A stretch of DNA of 64,000 nucleotides, from NCBI RefSeq assembly GCF_000383855.1, contig NZ_KB912877.1, positions 564,465 through 628,464 on the forward strand. The letters are read 5' to 3'. The position numbers and the translations under genes were made by a program. This document shows positions 54,365 through 63,457 of the stretch, piece by piece; the first letter of the stretch is position 1, and each line of letters begins with the position of its first letter. Origin of the DNA: Methylobacter marinus A45. Its GTDB lineage: Bacteria; Pseudomonadota; Gammaproteobacteria; Methylococcales; Methylomonadaceae. Under the pieces are notes generated by a model. It had not been told where the DNA came from. It was given only the letters and a program-made list of their open reading frames with translations, and did not search any database.

Positions 54365-56233
54365 TTAATTCGCGCGCAGCCATTCCTCGAAAACCACCAG
54401 GCTGAACAGCATCTTGTGATTGTCTGACCTGCCCGAGCGGTGATCGTCCAGAAGACGGTGTACGGCTTGCGGGCTCAAAAACTGAAACATCCGCGAACTG
54501 TCGTCCAGCAAATGACCTTCCATATTATGGCTGAGAGAATGATGGAACCACTCGTCAACGACATTCACAGCAAAGCCCCGCTTCTTCCTTTTCAGGATCG
54601 CATGCGGCAGAAAACCTTCGCTGACCTTGCGGTGCAGCCACTTTCTCTGGCCATGCCGGACTTTGAAGACGGCAGGCAGCCGCTCGGCGTACTCGACGAT
54701 CTCCCGGTCGAGAAAAGGCACGCGCACTTCAAGGCCGTGCGCCATGGACAGTTTGTCCGCGTACATGAGCAGTTCATCGGGCAGGGATGATCTGACCTCC
54801 AGAACCTGGAAGCCGCCGAGTTCATCGAGACCCTCCATTTCCGGCTCCAGATCTTTCCAGAACCCGCGGATACTGTCCCCTGCCCTGTCGGGAAGCACGC
54901 CCTCTCTGAACAGGCTGTCAACGGTGCTGCCCGGCATGATCGAGAATACCTGCCGATACCGTTGCATTCGATCTTCAATGCCTAATGAATAAACGCCCCT
55001 CTTGAGGGTTTCATTCCGCGGCAGATGCGTGATGCTCGCGGCCATGCTTTTTCTCAACCAGCTTGGGAAACCTCTCCAATAGCCGCCATAGTGAACGCCG
55101 AGGTGACGCTTATAGCCGCCGAACAGTTCATCCGGCCCCTGCCCCATGAGCGCAACCTTGACGTCCTGACGCGCGCGCTCGCAGACGAAATACATGGGTA
55201 CGATGGAGGATGCGGCGACGGGCTCCTCGAGGATGGAAACGATCCTGGAGAGCGACTGTTCGAAACTCGCCCTGCCAAGCTCTACCGATATATTCCTGGC
55301 GGAAAAGAGCTGCGCCGTCTCCGCGGCATCGGTCAGTTCATCGTCTTTATAGGCGGATTTTCCGTAACCGACGGTATAGGTAGGCCAGGCATCGCCATAG
55401 AGGCACATCAAGCCCAGCAGCAGTCCCGAATCCATACCGCCGCTCAACAGGAGGCCCAAGGGCACGTCACTGATGAGGTGCCGCTTTAGCGCCCGCTTGT
55501 AGATATCGAGCAGTTCCTCTTTCGCTTCCGCATCCGATTTCGCCGGCGAAAAATGCCGCGGCCTGGTTTGATACCAGCGCTCAACGCGCCATGATTGATT
55601 CTCGAAGATCGCCATCGTGCCCGGCGCAAGCTTGCGGATTCCCTTGTAAAGCGTCATCGGCGAAGGCGTGTAACGATACCGAAGGAAGAGGTTCAGGGCC
55701 GTCATGTCCACGTCAGGCCGTTCCGGCAATGCGGCGAGGATGGCTCTAAGCTCCGATCCGAACAGGACGGTTGCGGCATCGACGCGGTAGTACACGAGCT
55801 TGATGCCCATGGCGTCGCGGGAGAGAATCAGCCGCTTGCGCCGGTCATCCCAGATGGCAAGGCCGAACATGCCGTTGAGATGATTGAAGACATCGGTACC
55901 CCACTGTTTGTAGCCATGTATGATCACTTCCGTATCGCAGCGTGTGCGAAAGATGTGGCCAACCCCCTGCAATTCACGGCGCAGTTCGGGGAAATTATAG
56001 ATTTCGCCGTTGAACACCACCCAGACCGATTCATCCTGGTCGGACATGGGCTGATGCCCGCCTTCAAGGTCGATAATCGACAGGCGCCTGAAACCCAGGC
56101 CCAGCGGACCGGAAAACAGATACCCCTCGTCGTCCGGCCCTCTGGGCGTCAGGGTTCTGGCCATGTCCTTGATCCTGGCCGGCATGACCGGTTGCTGATC
56201 GATGAAATTATATTGACCGCAGATACCGCACAT
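54365..56233 (-). CDS. asnB: Asparagine synthase (glutamine-hydrolysing)
   Basis: 622 aa from the ATG at 56233, giving MCGICGQYNF with the catalytic Cys2; the frame is open 29 codons upstream but this start is the conserved one. Glutaminase domain (2-210) with RGPDDEGY and NGEIYNFPELR. Synthetase domain has the intact PP-loop LLSGGMDSGLLL (about 260-270). It uses glutamine nitrogen to amidate a carboxylate. In this setting the likely acceptor is a sugar or glycan carboxyl rather than free aspartate, as proposed for other exosortase-linked clusters (inference). Confidence 0.88.
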   Translation of the reverse strand: MCGICGQYNFIDQQPVMPARIKDMARTLTPRGPDDEGYLFSGPLGLGFRRLSIIDLEGGHQPMSDQDESVWVVFNGEIYNFPELRRELQGVGHIFRTRCDTEVIIHGYKQWGTDVFNHLNGMFGLAIWDDRRKRLILSRDAMGIKLVYYRVDAATVLFGSELRAILAALPERPDVDMTALNLFLRYRYTPSPMTLYKGIRKLAPGTMAIFENQSWRVERWYQTRPRHFSPAKSDAEAKEELLDIYKRALKRHLISDVPLGLLLSGGMDSGLLLGLMCLYGDAWPTYTVGYGKSAYKDDELTDAAETAQLFSARNISVELGRASFEQSLSRIVSILEEPVAASSIVPMYFVCERARQDVKVALMGQGPDELFGGYKRHLGVHYGGYWRGFPSWLRKSMAASITHLPRNETLKRGVYSLGIEDRMQRYRQVFSIMPGSTVDSLFREGVLPDRAGDSIRGFWKDLEPEMEGLDELGGFQVLEVRSSLPDELLMYADKLSMAHGLEVRVPFLDREIVEYAERLPAVFKVRHGQRKWLHRKVSEGFLPHAILKRKKRGFAVNVVDEWFHHSLSHNMEGHLLDDSSRMFQFLSPQAVHRLLDDHRSGRSDNHKMLFSLVVFEEWLRAN

Positions 56234-56320
56234 ATCAGGAAATCCACAGATGCCATGAGTCGGAATGCAGCATACGCGCCGGCGGAACGCGGCAAACTGC
56301 CCAACCCTTATAAAAATCAA

Positions 56321-57541
56321 TCATGCCGCCCGCTCTCCTTCCTTCAGGGAATAAAGCAGAAAACAGAGACTCCTGAATAACTGAGATTGCGCCCAGCGGT
56401 GCATGGGGACATCGTCCCAGCCGAGCAGCAGTCGCCTCGACCGGAAGGAACCGTCGGGCTTTTGCCAATTATCCAGCAAGTCATTCACGGCAGCCTGCAC
56501 ACGATCGTCGAGTTCAGCGGATTGGCCTTTCAGCAGAACGCCCAGGTTTATGCACTCGGCGTAGTCATAAAGCTCCTGGCGATACACCGTCAATCGCGGC
56601 GCGCGCGAGAATGGTTTTGGCAATCCGTTTTGGTCGAACAGGTGGCGCACGTAGTAATCCGTACCCGCCTTGATCGCCTTGCGGCAGCCTTCGTGGCTGG
56701 TCAATTGTTCGATCTTGGCCAGAGCCTTGAGCACGAAACAGGTGTGGAAGTGATCGACGAAATCCCTGACCCCGTCGACGGAGTAATACCAGGAGCCGTC
56801 GGGCTGCTGTGCTTCAAGAACGAAGTTAAGATTGCGCTCGGCAATGCGCCGATAGTCATCGCGCCCGAATTGCAGCGCCGCGCTGATGAGCAAAAAAGCC
56901 CGGTAAGCGCTGGCGTTGATTACTCCGCCTTCCGAATCGAACGGGTTATAACCCGCCGTGGCAACGTCCACGGAGATTTCCCTGTCCGTTATGTCGTTGG
57001 CCGCATGCTCCGCCGCGGAATACATGGTCTCAAGCCACCGGTCCTCGCCATCTATCTCATGCACGTAAGAGAAAGCTTCGTACACATACGGGGTCGTTGT
57101 GATCAGCGGCGTGCCGGTCGCCATCACGCCGGTCCTTGTGACCCAATCGAAGGGGTATCCCCAGCCAAAATGGCTGAATCCCGGAGACCTTGTCTGTTCG
57201 AGTACATGTAAAAAATGGACCGCACGATCATAGTATGCTTGCTGCCCTGTCAACCGTGCCAGCAATGCGAAGCCCATGGCGTAGTGGGCATCGGCAATGG
57301 GAAAGCGCTGTTTTTTCCAAAAAAACCGCCGTGCCGACGGAATAAAGGCCTCACAGAAAATAATCGGCGCCACAGCCAGGGTCCCTAGCGCCGGTTTGCG
57401 GTAGTACAGCGCTTTCGCTCCGCCGCCGACGGGGCCTGCGAAGAAACTCTGGTGATCATGCGAGGTCTCCCCGTAATCATCGAGCCAGTCCATGAAACGG
57501 TGAAGGGCTGAATGAATGGTATCGATTGACTGACTCTTCAT
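56321..57541 (-). CDS. Alpha/alpha-toroid protein of the polysaccharide locus (VpsJ-like)
   Basis: 406 aa, no signal peptide. Tandem helical hairpins with repeated aromatic/Trp-rich segments: ALLARLTGQQAYYDRAVHFLHVLEQ, LEAQQPDGSWYYSVDGVRDFVDHFHTCFVLKAL and LLDNWQKPDGSFRSRRLLLGWDDVPMHRWAQSQ. The QxPDGSW-type motifs resemble terpenoid-cyclase/prenyltransferase and glycosidase alpha-toroids. VpsJ-like proteins of this fold occur in Vibrio polysaccharide loci. No catalytic residues were identified. Confidence 0.6.
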   Translation of the reverse strand: MKSQSIDTIHSALHRFMDWLDDYGETSHDHQSFFAGPVGGGAKALYYRKPALGTLAVAPIIFCEAFIPSARRFFWKKQRFPIADAHYAMGFALLARLTGQQAYYDRAVHFLHVLEQTRSPGFSHFGWGYPFDWVTRTGVMATGTPLITTTPYVYEAFSYVHEIDGEDRWLETMYSAAEHAANDITDREISVDVATAGYNPFDSEGGVINASAYRAFLLISAALQFGRDDYRRIAERNLNFVLEAQQPDGSWYYSVDGVRDFVDHFHTCFVLKALAKIEQLTSHEGCRKAIKAGTDYYVRHLFDQNGLPKPFSRAPRLTVYRQELYDYAECINLGVLLKGQSAELDDRVQAAVNDLLDNWQKPDGSFRSRRLLLGWDDVPMHRWAQSQLFRSLCFLLYSLKEGERAA

Positions 57542-57726
57542 GCGTTGCCTGCGTCTGCTTCTGCAATAGTTTTCATGAGAAGGAAGCTTGTATTTGCCGC
57601 CAGATGCACTGGCTCAGCGTAACGAGAGTTCATGAGCGCAATCGACCCGCCAAAGGGCCTTGCGCATAAAGCCGGGTACCAGTACCCCTCCACGCAAGAT
57701 GCGAGATTCGGTGGAAACCTGGCGGG

Positions 57727-58491
57727 TCAAACATAGCAGACAGGCACTATATCCGGATGTTTTTCGCCCTGCATCGAAGGCCGCAAAGGACATTCCTCCG
57801 TTGGCCATTGGCTTCTATCCTCATAAATAAATAATTGGTGTATAGCCGGTAGTGAATAGGAATAAACTTTCTCCACCCTGGAGAAATAAGGCTCGAATCG
57901 GTCGAAGTAGTCGTATCCGGGCGCGCGTATATGATAGAACTCTTTTGGATTGGCCTCAGGATACTCAACCGTTGTTTCTGCAACTAACGGCAGGGGCAGA
58001 ATGGCTATACCGTTCGGTTTCAGAATTCTCCTTATTTCCGAGATGGCCTTCTTGTCATTCGGGATATGTTCCAGGACATGCGAGGCAAAGACGAAATCAT
58101 AGGCTGCATCCTCAAACGGGAGCGCTTGCAGATCAACGTTGAAATCCACATCTTCCATATCCAGATCCGCCGTATGATATTGGCCGAAGCGTTCAGCAAA
58201 AAAGTGCCTGAAGAAAGCCTCCGGGGCAAAATGCAGTATCTTTAGCTCTTCTGCATGCAAGTCGAGTAAAAGCCTGTTTAGTACCAGGTATTGCAGTCTG
58301 TGCCGTTCCAAGGCATCGCAATTAGGGCATTTCGCATGCTTTCTCATGCCTGTCGCAGGCTTGACATCCATAAACGGGCCATAATATTTACAGACCGGGC
58401 ACTCAAATTTTTCTTTATTTGAATTTCTGAGCCGAAAAACAGGAAGACTTACCCGATTAACCAACTTACGGATATCGCTCCTAAGCGCCAT
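57727..58491 (-). CDS. SAM-dependent methyltransferase with N-terminal zinc ribbon
   Basis: 254 aa from the ATG at 58491, with GGAG six nt upstream. Four-Cys zinc-ribbon-like segment (CPVCKYYGPF...CPNCDALERHR, about 30-62). A class I methyltransferase domain follows: ILHFAPEAF (motif I-like), ADLDMEDVDFNVDLQALPFEDAAYDFVFASHVLEHIPNDKKAISEIRRILKPNG. It probably methylates a sugar or cell-surface component, as it lies among glycosyltransferases. A short overlapping reading frame at its 3' end was rejected. Confidence 0.82.
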   Translation of the reverse strand: MALRSDIRKLVNRVSLPVFRLRNSNKEKFECPVCKYYGPFMDVKPATGMRKHAKCPNCDALERHRLQYLVLNRLLLDLHAEELKILHFAPEAFFRHFFAERFGQYHTADLDMEDVDFNVDLQALPFEDAAYDFVFASHVLEHIPNDKKAISEIRRILKPNGIAILPLPLVAETTVEYPEANPKEFYHIRAPGYDYFDRFEPYFSRVEKVYSYSLPAIHQLFIYEDRSQWPTEECPLRPSMQGEKHPDIVPVCYV

Positions 58492-58809
58492 AAATGTCTC
58501 CAAATATCTGCATTCGAACGATGCATGGTTGAGCCAAACTCGGTTTTAAAGATCTGATAAGCGGGGCACGCCAACTTCACTTACATCGCCGTCCTGTTTT
58601 TTCACTGGACTTTTAAAGGGGGGAACCATTCAAAAAGACCCACAGTTAGGTCGACGTTCTATCTCAAGGTGTTTTTGGCGTTTCAAGCGCCTGAGATATC
58701 CGTTTACCCTGTTAATGCATCGCTTGCATTCTTCATCCTTGTCGAATCAAATGACAGCATTTGAAATTTCAGGAATCTTTCGTCCCCTTCATCTTTAGCG
58801 CCCGGCACT

Positions 58810-58930
58810 CTAGTACTCAGTCAGCCTTGTTCTGACGAGTAAAATTTGCAGAGCATTCATAGCTTGCGGATAGTGCGAATGAATTCGCACCTACAATTTA
58901 CCCGTCATAATTAAATTGACTGACTACTAG
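58810..58930. repeat. MITE-like element, family B, left copy
   Basis: About 120 bp with imperfect inverted ends (CTAGTACTCAGTCA; the other end is TGACTGACTACTAG). The core is the GTGCGAAT/ATTCGCAC palindrome (58873-58890). An inverted copy lies at 60237-60345; the two share a stretch starting TCAGCCTTGTTCTGACGAG, about 76 nt. Together they bracket the orphan fragment and the glycosyltransferase gene. Confidence 0.65.
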
Positions 58931-58959
58931 CTGCCCGCCTTAATCGCCCCGCATTTTGT

Positions 58960-59169
58960 GTGCTTGAGAGGTTATTGTCTCCAGTTTTACCCCAACATAA
59001 AAGTTGGTACAAACACCTAAGCAATATTACTAATGATCTGTTGATGGCTTATCCAATCAAGTGGACAGGCGATAGATTGATAAAACAACTCAACCAAACA
59101 GAGACGATGCGTCAAAAACGTGGCGTGTTTAACGCCGGCTTAGCATTGTACAAGCGTTCTATCGAATAG
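58960..59169 (+). pseudogene. Orphan 69-codon fragment, possible gene remnant
   Basis: Rightward open frame (starts GTG) that is the only plus-strand candidate gene in this leftward locus. It begins just after the family B repeat and ends 9 nt before the convergent glycosyltransferase stop. Hydrophilic, with PQHKSWYKHLSNITNDLL and ETMRQKRGVFNAGLALYKRS. No domain is recognised. It may be the C-terminal remnant of a gene cut by the repeat, or noise. Confidence 0.3.
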
Positions 59170-59178
59170 CTCCGGAAA

Positions 59179-60216
59179 TTAACTGAAGAGGGGCAAACTC
59201 CCTAATTTCTCGGCATATCTAAACCATGAATTATCGCCCAAAAAAAACGTCAGCTTGTCGTTGCAAATGCCGCTTGCGTTATGTAGTTCATCATCCAATA
59301 TTGCAACTAAATCATCGAAATCATTGAAAGTCCTTATCAGGCCTTCTTTTTCGAGATCGGCAAATGCTCCTACATCCGGTCCAATGACCCGGGCCCCGAA
59401 TCCAAGCGAATCCATTAGCGCGCCTGAACTCAAAACGCTGGACTTGGCATAAGTAAAAAGAACAAGCCTTGACTGGCCGATTAAAGACTGCAAGGCTTCA
59501 TTGTCCGTCCATTCATCCTTGATAACTATATTCTGATTGGAGCAGCCGAGTAATAGATCCAGTAGTTTTTCTGAGGCCACTTTACCGGTTATCAAGATTT
59601 CGTATTTATTTTGATAATTGTTCCTGTAAAGATATTCAAGAAATTCGACTATGCCTTTATAGGGGGTTATTGTCCCCCAGATCAACAGATCGAATTTTTT
59701 CTGACTGTCTCGCTGGCTTATTCTGTTTTTTACCGGGTGCGGCAAGTAGATGATTCTTTCCCGGCTGCCGGGCACCATGCTTTCCGCGTATCGGACGCCT
59801 TCATTCGAATGGGTAAGTATCCCGTCCGCTCTGCGCAGCAAAGTTCGGAATATTATTTTTTTCAGCAAAAAATGCTCATTGGAGTGAGAAAGCTTATTGT
59901 GCATCGTCCAGATCACTTTAATTTTCAATGAGCTCGAAATGTGCAGAAAAAAGAGCAGAAAGATTGCCTGAGCCAATCCGGCTTTTTTGTCCGGAACATC
60001 TTCAATCCAATTAAAAAAAACATAATCGATCTGGAATAAATATTTGAGCATGCCGAAGATGCCAGATGCCGACGGATTGTCCTTATTGACAAAATTGAAC
60101 TGCGTTCCCATGGCTTCAACAAAGTCGTCAAGATAAGGGTTATGTGTGGCAACCTTTTCGGCTCTGGCGCTGATGGGATAGATATAGGCGTTTTTCACGT
60201 TGTTATTACCATACAT
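59179..60216 (-). CDS. GT4-type glycosyltransferase (AT-rich, repeat-flanked)
   Basis: 345 aa. GT-B fold hints: N-terminal NAYIYPISARAEKVATHNPYLDDFVEAMG, a KVIWTMHNKLSHSNEHF segment, then the donor-site region with WGTITPYKGIVEFLEYLY and a late GxD loop (FGARVIGPDVGAFADL). The protein is richer in Asn, Ile, Lys and Phe than its neighbours, matching a lower GC content by eye. Start codon is uncertain: ATG at 60216 or a GTG at about 60198. The gene lies between inverted family B repeats, consistent with acquisition as a unit. Confidence 0.72.
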   Translation of the reverse strand: MYGNNNVKNAYIYPISARAEKVATHNPYLDDFVEAMGTQFNFVNKDNPSASGIFGMLKYLFQIDYVFFNWIEDVPDKKAGLAQAIFLLFFLHISSSLKIKVIWTMHNKLSHSNEHFLLKKIIFRTLLRRADGILTHSNEGVRYAESMVPGSRERIIYLPHPVKNRISQRDSQKKFDLLIWGTITPYKGIVEFLEYLYRNNYQNKYEILITGKVASEKLLDLLLGCSNQNIVIKDEWTDNEALQSLIGQSRLVLFTYAKSSVLSSGALMDSLGFGARVIGPDVGAFADLEKEGLIRTFNDFDDLVAILDDELHNASGICNDKLTFFLGDNSWFRYAEKLGSLPLFS

Positions 60217-60236
60217 TTCATATACATACCTACATT

Positions 60237-60345
60237 GTCAGCCAGTTTAATCATGAAGGTTAATTTGTAGGTGCGAATTTATTCGCACTATTTGCACACT
60301 TTGAATAAGTTGCAGATTTTTACTCGTCAGAACAAGGCTGAGAGG
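60237..60345. repeat. MITE-like element, family B, right (inverted) copy
   Basis: Inverted relative to 58810-58930. Matches run from GTCAGCCAG (60237) through the GTAGGTGCGAAT / ATTCGCAC palindrome (60267-60288) to ACTCGTCAGAACAAGGCTGA (60322-60341). The arms share roughly 80-90% identity. Confidence 0.65.
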
Positions 60346-60377
60346 CATGAACTGACATTAACGGCCTGGCAATGCCA

Positions 60378-61202
60378 TCAACCGCTGGTCATGGTGTTAT
60401 GTTCCAGGGACCTGCTCCCGCCGAGCCCGCGGGCGTATGCTATGGCCCGTTTTTCATTCCGTCCCGCCCAAAAATTGATCAGGCGTTTTCCCAAGAAGCC
60501 ATGTTGAGTACGCCAGCTGCCGCCTCCCAAATGGATTCCATATTTTCCAAACAGATTCCAACAATTTTTTTTGTCGCAAACATTATCCGGAAAAAGCACT
60601 TCTACCTGGCTGGCGGCATCAGGGTATTCTGCCAGCGTCCTGGATACCAATCCCGGCCCGGTTGTGTAGATAACAAACAATTCTTGCCGGAGCAGGCGCG
60701 GAAGGGAATGCGTCATGGCTTCGCTCCATTTCCTGTCATGTTGCGCTCTCACGCAATTTTCAATGATCGCCCGCAGAAAAGGGTGCCCTGCCGCCGCTCC
60801 AAACCCATAGTTGCCGACTTCCCAGTCCATCCCATACTCGTTGCGTAAAAAGTCGCTCCAGGTCAGCCGTTCGAAAGGAAATACGCAACCAAAATCCAAT
60901 AGCTCTGACAGGTTAAACGCGAGGAAGACGTCCAGATCGAAGTAAAAGCCGCCATAACGATAAATAATTAAGTACCTGAGAAAATCGTACCGTTGGATAG
61001 GATACCGGAACGACTCAAATACGCCTCGATATTCAGGGAATTGTTCATTGATAAAGCTCTCGATGCGATCATCATCAAAAAGCAAGTACTCGAATTCAGG
61101 ATTGAGCAGTCTCACATTGGCAGCAGAGGCCTTCGCTAACAACGGCAAATCGGGACTTCCACCCCATATCTGAATGATTCGTTTCGGTATTTTTGAGTTC
61201 AT
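60378..61202 (-). CDS. DXD-type glycosyltransferase (sugar-transferase family)
   Basis: 274 aa. IPKRIIQIWGGSPDLP at the N-terminus and YRYGGFYFDLDVFLAFNLSELL with DLD at about 89-91 match the Gly_transf_sug/OCH1-like family, which binds the nucleotide-sugar metal through DXD. No membrane segment. Such enzymes add single sugars, often in capsule and O-antigen loci. Acceptor unknown. Confidence 0.82.
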   Translation of the reverse strand: MNSKIPKRIIQIWGGSPDLPLLAKASAANVRLLNPEFEYLLFDDDRIESFINEQFPEYRGVFESFRYPIQRYDFLRYLIIYRYGGFYFDLDVFLAFNLSELLDFGCVFPFERLTWSDFLRNEYGMDWEVGNYGFGAAAGHPFLRAIIENCVRAQHDRKWSEAMTHSLPRLLRQELFVIYTTGPGLVSRTLAEYPDAASQVEVLFPDNVCDKKNCWNLFGKYGIHLGGGSWRTQHGFLGKRLINFWAGRNEKRAIAYARGLGGSRSLEHNTMTSG

Positions 61203-61268
61203 AAATTATATTTTTCAAATAAACGGGCACGTTCCTTGATGCCTTCCAGTTTGATTAATCGAAAAATG

Positions 61269-62339
61269 TCAACGCCGGCGCAACAATGGCTTGAGCGGGC
61301 GTGTCAATATGATCGGCCGGATGCCGGCCGCGCGACCGGCGCTCGCAATGCTCCTCGCGAACCGTCCTTGCCTCCAGTATAGCCGTGCTTCCAGCAGGCG
61401 AAGGTCGGCAATTATCCGCTTCTCCGCCTGTTTCCAGTCACAATGCCTTAACATTTCATTCAGCACATCGAAAGCGCGGGCGTACTCGCCATTGTCGTAT
61501 AGCGTGCCGATACTCCACAGGTATCTCCGGGCGAGGGCGGCCTGCTGCGCGGCCTCGCTCACACCAAGCCCGGCCAGCACCGCCGGGGTAATTTCCTCAA
61601 CCGAACTTAATGGATCGGGGAGTCCTTTTTTCCTGAGCGCCGCGGCCGCCTGGGCGGCAAGGGTGCTAAAAGCCATCTGCCTGACCTTGCCAACCGTGAC
61701 CTGGTAAAGATGGAGCCGGTACTTCAGCAGCACTGCGTCAAGATTGGCCAATTGGGAATGATCCGCGATTCTCAACCACAATTCGTAGTCTTCAGCGCCG
61801 AAAAAAGCTTTTCGGTAACCACCGGTTAAAGCAAGGATGTCTTTTCGCATAAGAATGGTGGGATGCCAAAACGCGCAATATTCAAGGAAGGCCCGTCTGA
61901 GTTCGTGATCCGCAACCGGATTGCCGGAAATCCTCAAGGAGTTGCCTATTGTGTCGATTATTTCGACGGCACCGCCCAGAATCCCGACCTCTGGATGTTT
62001 TTCCATGAACTCCACCTGCCACATCAGGCGGTTTCCAATAGCGATGTCATCGGCATCCATCCGTGCAATATACTTGCCCCGTGCGAGCTCGCAACCGTAG
62101 TTTAAAGACGCCACTAAGCCCTTGTTCTCCTGGCGGTAAACGCGTACCCGCGCATCCTGCTTATGGTAGCTGTCAAGTATAGAGGCAGTGGAGTCGGTGG
62201 AACCGTCGTCAATGATGATGAACTCGAACTCCTGAAAGCTTTGGTCGAGAATACTCTCGACAGCTTCGCTCAAGAAGCGCTCGCCATTGTAGACAGGCAT
62301 CACGACTGAGACCCGTGGAGTCATCATCGAGTTATTCAC
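61269..62339 (-). CDS. Family 2 glycosyltransferase
   Basis: 356 aa. VSVVMPVYNGERFLSEAVESIL (9-30), IDDGSTDST, and YIARMDADDIAIGNR (DXD) give a clear GT2 domain, with GAEDYELWLRIADHS the catalytic-base-like EDxEL. A C-terminal helical extension of about 110 residues is present. An ATG 15 nt downstream of the first is also possible. Likely a sugar transferase of the repeat unit. Confidence 0.88.
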   Translation of the reverse strand: MNNSMMTPRVSVVMPVYNGERFLSEAVESILDQSFQEFEFIIIDDGSTDSTASILDSYHKQDARVRVYRQENKGLVASLNYGCELARGKYIARMDADDIAIGNRLMWQVEFMEKHPEVGILGGAVEIIDTIGNSLRISGNPVADHELRRAFLEYCAFWHPTILMRKDILALTGGYRKAFFGAEDYELWLRIADHSQLANLDAVLLKYRLHLYQVTVGKVRQMAFSTLAAQAAAALRKKGLPDPLSSVEEITPAVLAGLGVSEAAQQAALARRYLWSIGTLYDNGEYARAFDVLNEMLRHCDWKQAEKRIIADLRLLEARLYWRQGRFARSIASAGRAAGIRPIILTRPLKPLLRRR

Positions 62340-62523
62340 TCAATTACGTTCCATTAGCCGCCGCTAAACACTGCTTATCCCGATATGGCGGTTGCAACCC
62401 GATTGTGTTTATGGAAACCATGCTCTGCCTCCGGGGAAACATTGTTAAAAACACGCTAGCCACGTTGTCATACCTATGAGAACGGCTAATCCTGCGACTC
62501 ATAATCAGGGCGCCCGAAGCCGG

Positions 62524-63399
62524 TTAAAAATATCTGGACTTTGAAGTCGGCTTGACAAAATGACAGCCAATCAGACGAAAACACAGTACAAGATGGAATA
62601 ATCTTAACCTTAACCATGGCCGGGGCTCGGGCTGTTTAAAGATACATAAAGCGAGCTTTGCAATATTATGACAGCCAAGCAAATCCCTGTTCGTATAATA
62701 AGCTATGCTCACATATTCATTGAGCCGCTTTCTCAGCGAGCCTTTTCTAGGGTTGTTATATAGTGCTCCAGAACCTGAAATGCGGGCAACTGCCTTTTTT
62801 TCACTGAAAAACAGCCACTTTGCCCATTCCTGATCTTCCGCCGTGAATACCTCGGGCTTAAATCCCCGTTTCCGCAAGAGCGGAACCTTGATGATCGAGC
62901 AGGTGTTCGAAAGTCCGCAAAATCCATCGAAATTACTTTCATCAATCAGCTCATACCTTAAGACACCGAAATCTTCTCCTTGATTATAGGTATCAAAATA
63001 TACCGCCCCTATATTTTCATTCAAACGCAGCAAGTCAAGAGCGAACTCGATCGAATTATCCACCCCTAGCGCGGTATGAGAACTGATAATCAACACATAC
63101 GCCGTGGAAACGTAACTGATGCCCTGGTTCAGGGCTTCGGCGTAATTGAACTCAGCCCCGACAAAATTATGGATCACGGAATCAGCCGGCAACAAATCAA
63201 GCGTGCCGTCAGTCGAACCTGAATCGACAAAGATATATTCGCTAGGCGCCAGTGTTTGGCGCTGCAATGAATCTAAAGTAATAGCCAGGGTTTTTTCAGA
63301 ATTAAAGGTCCTGATAACAGTAGAATATTTTATACCGCCCATACCCGCTAACCCGTTCTCGATTAAGTCAATTGCAAGGTGAAAGACAAAGCCAGGCAT
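62524..63399 (-). CDS. Family 2 glycosyltransferase, tandem copy 1
   Basis: 291 aa (or 272 from Met20, MGGIKYSTVIRTFN, which is the more typical GT2 start). YSTVIRTFNSEKTLAITLDSL and VDSGSTDGTLDLL (DxD-like) begin the GT-A fold, with TAEDQEWAKWLFF the catalytic EDxEW. Relatively AT-rich. A second copy, ~89% identical in protein, starts 59 bp upstream (63458-64000). Confidence 0.82.
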   Translation of the reverse strand: MPGFVFHLAIDLIENGLAGMGGIKYSTVIRTFNSEKTLAITLDSLQRQTLAPSEYIFVDSGSTDGTLDLLPADSVIHNFVGAEFNYAEALNQGISYVSTAYVLIISSHTALGVDNSIEFALDLLRLNENIGAVYFDTYNQGEDFGVLRYELIDESNFDGFCGLSNTCSIIKVPLLRKRGFKPEVFTAEDQEWAKWLFFSEKKAVARISGSGALYNNPRKGSLRKRLNEYVSIAYYTNRDLLGCHNIAKLALCIFKQPEPRPWLRLRLFHLVLCFRLIGCHFVKPTSKSRYF

Positions 63400-63457
63400 G
63401 TCGCCAGAATGATTCCAAAATCGATATGACTAAAAACCGTGCTGTTTCGCACATCAG

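Noticed and set aside
57614-57808. 64-codon leftward frame overlapping the 3' end of the methyltransferase
   Set aside because: Different frame from the convincing methyltransferase, no RBS and no recognised pattern.
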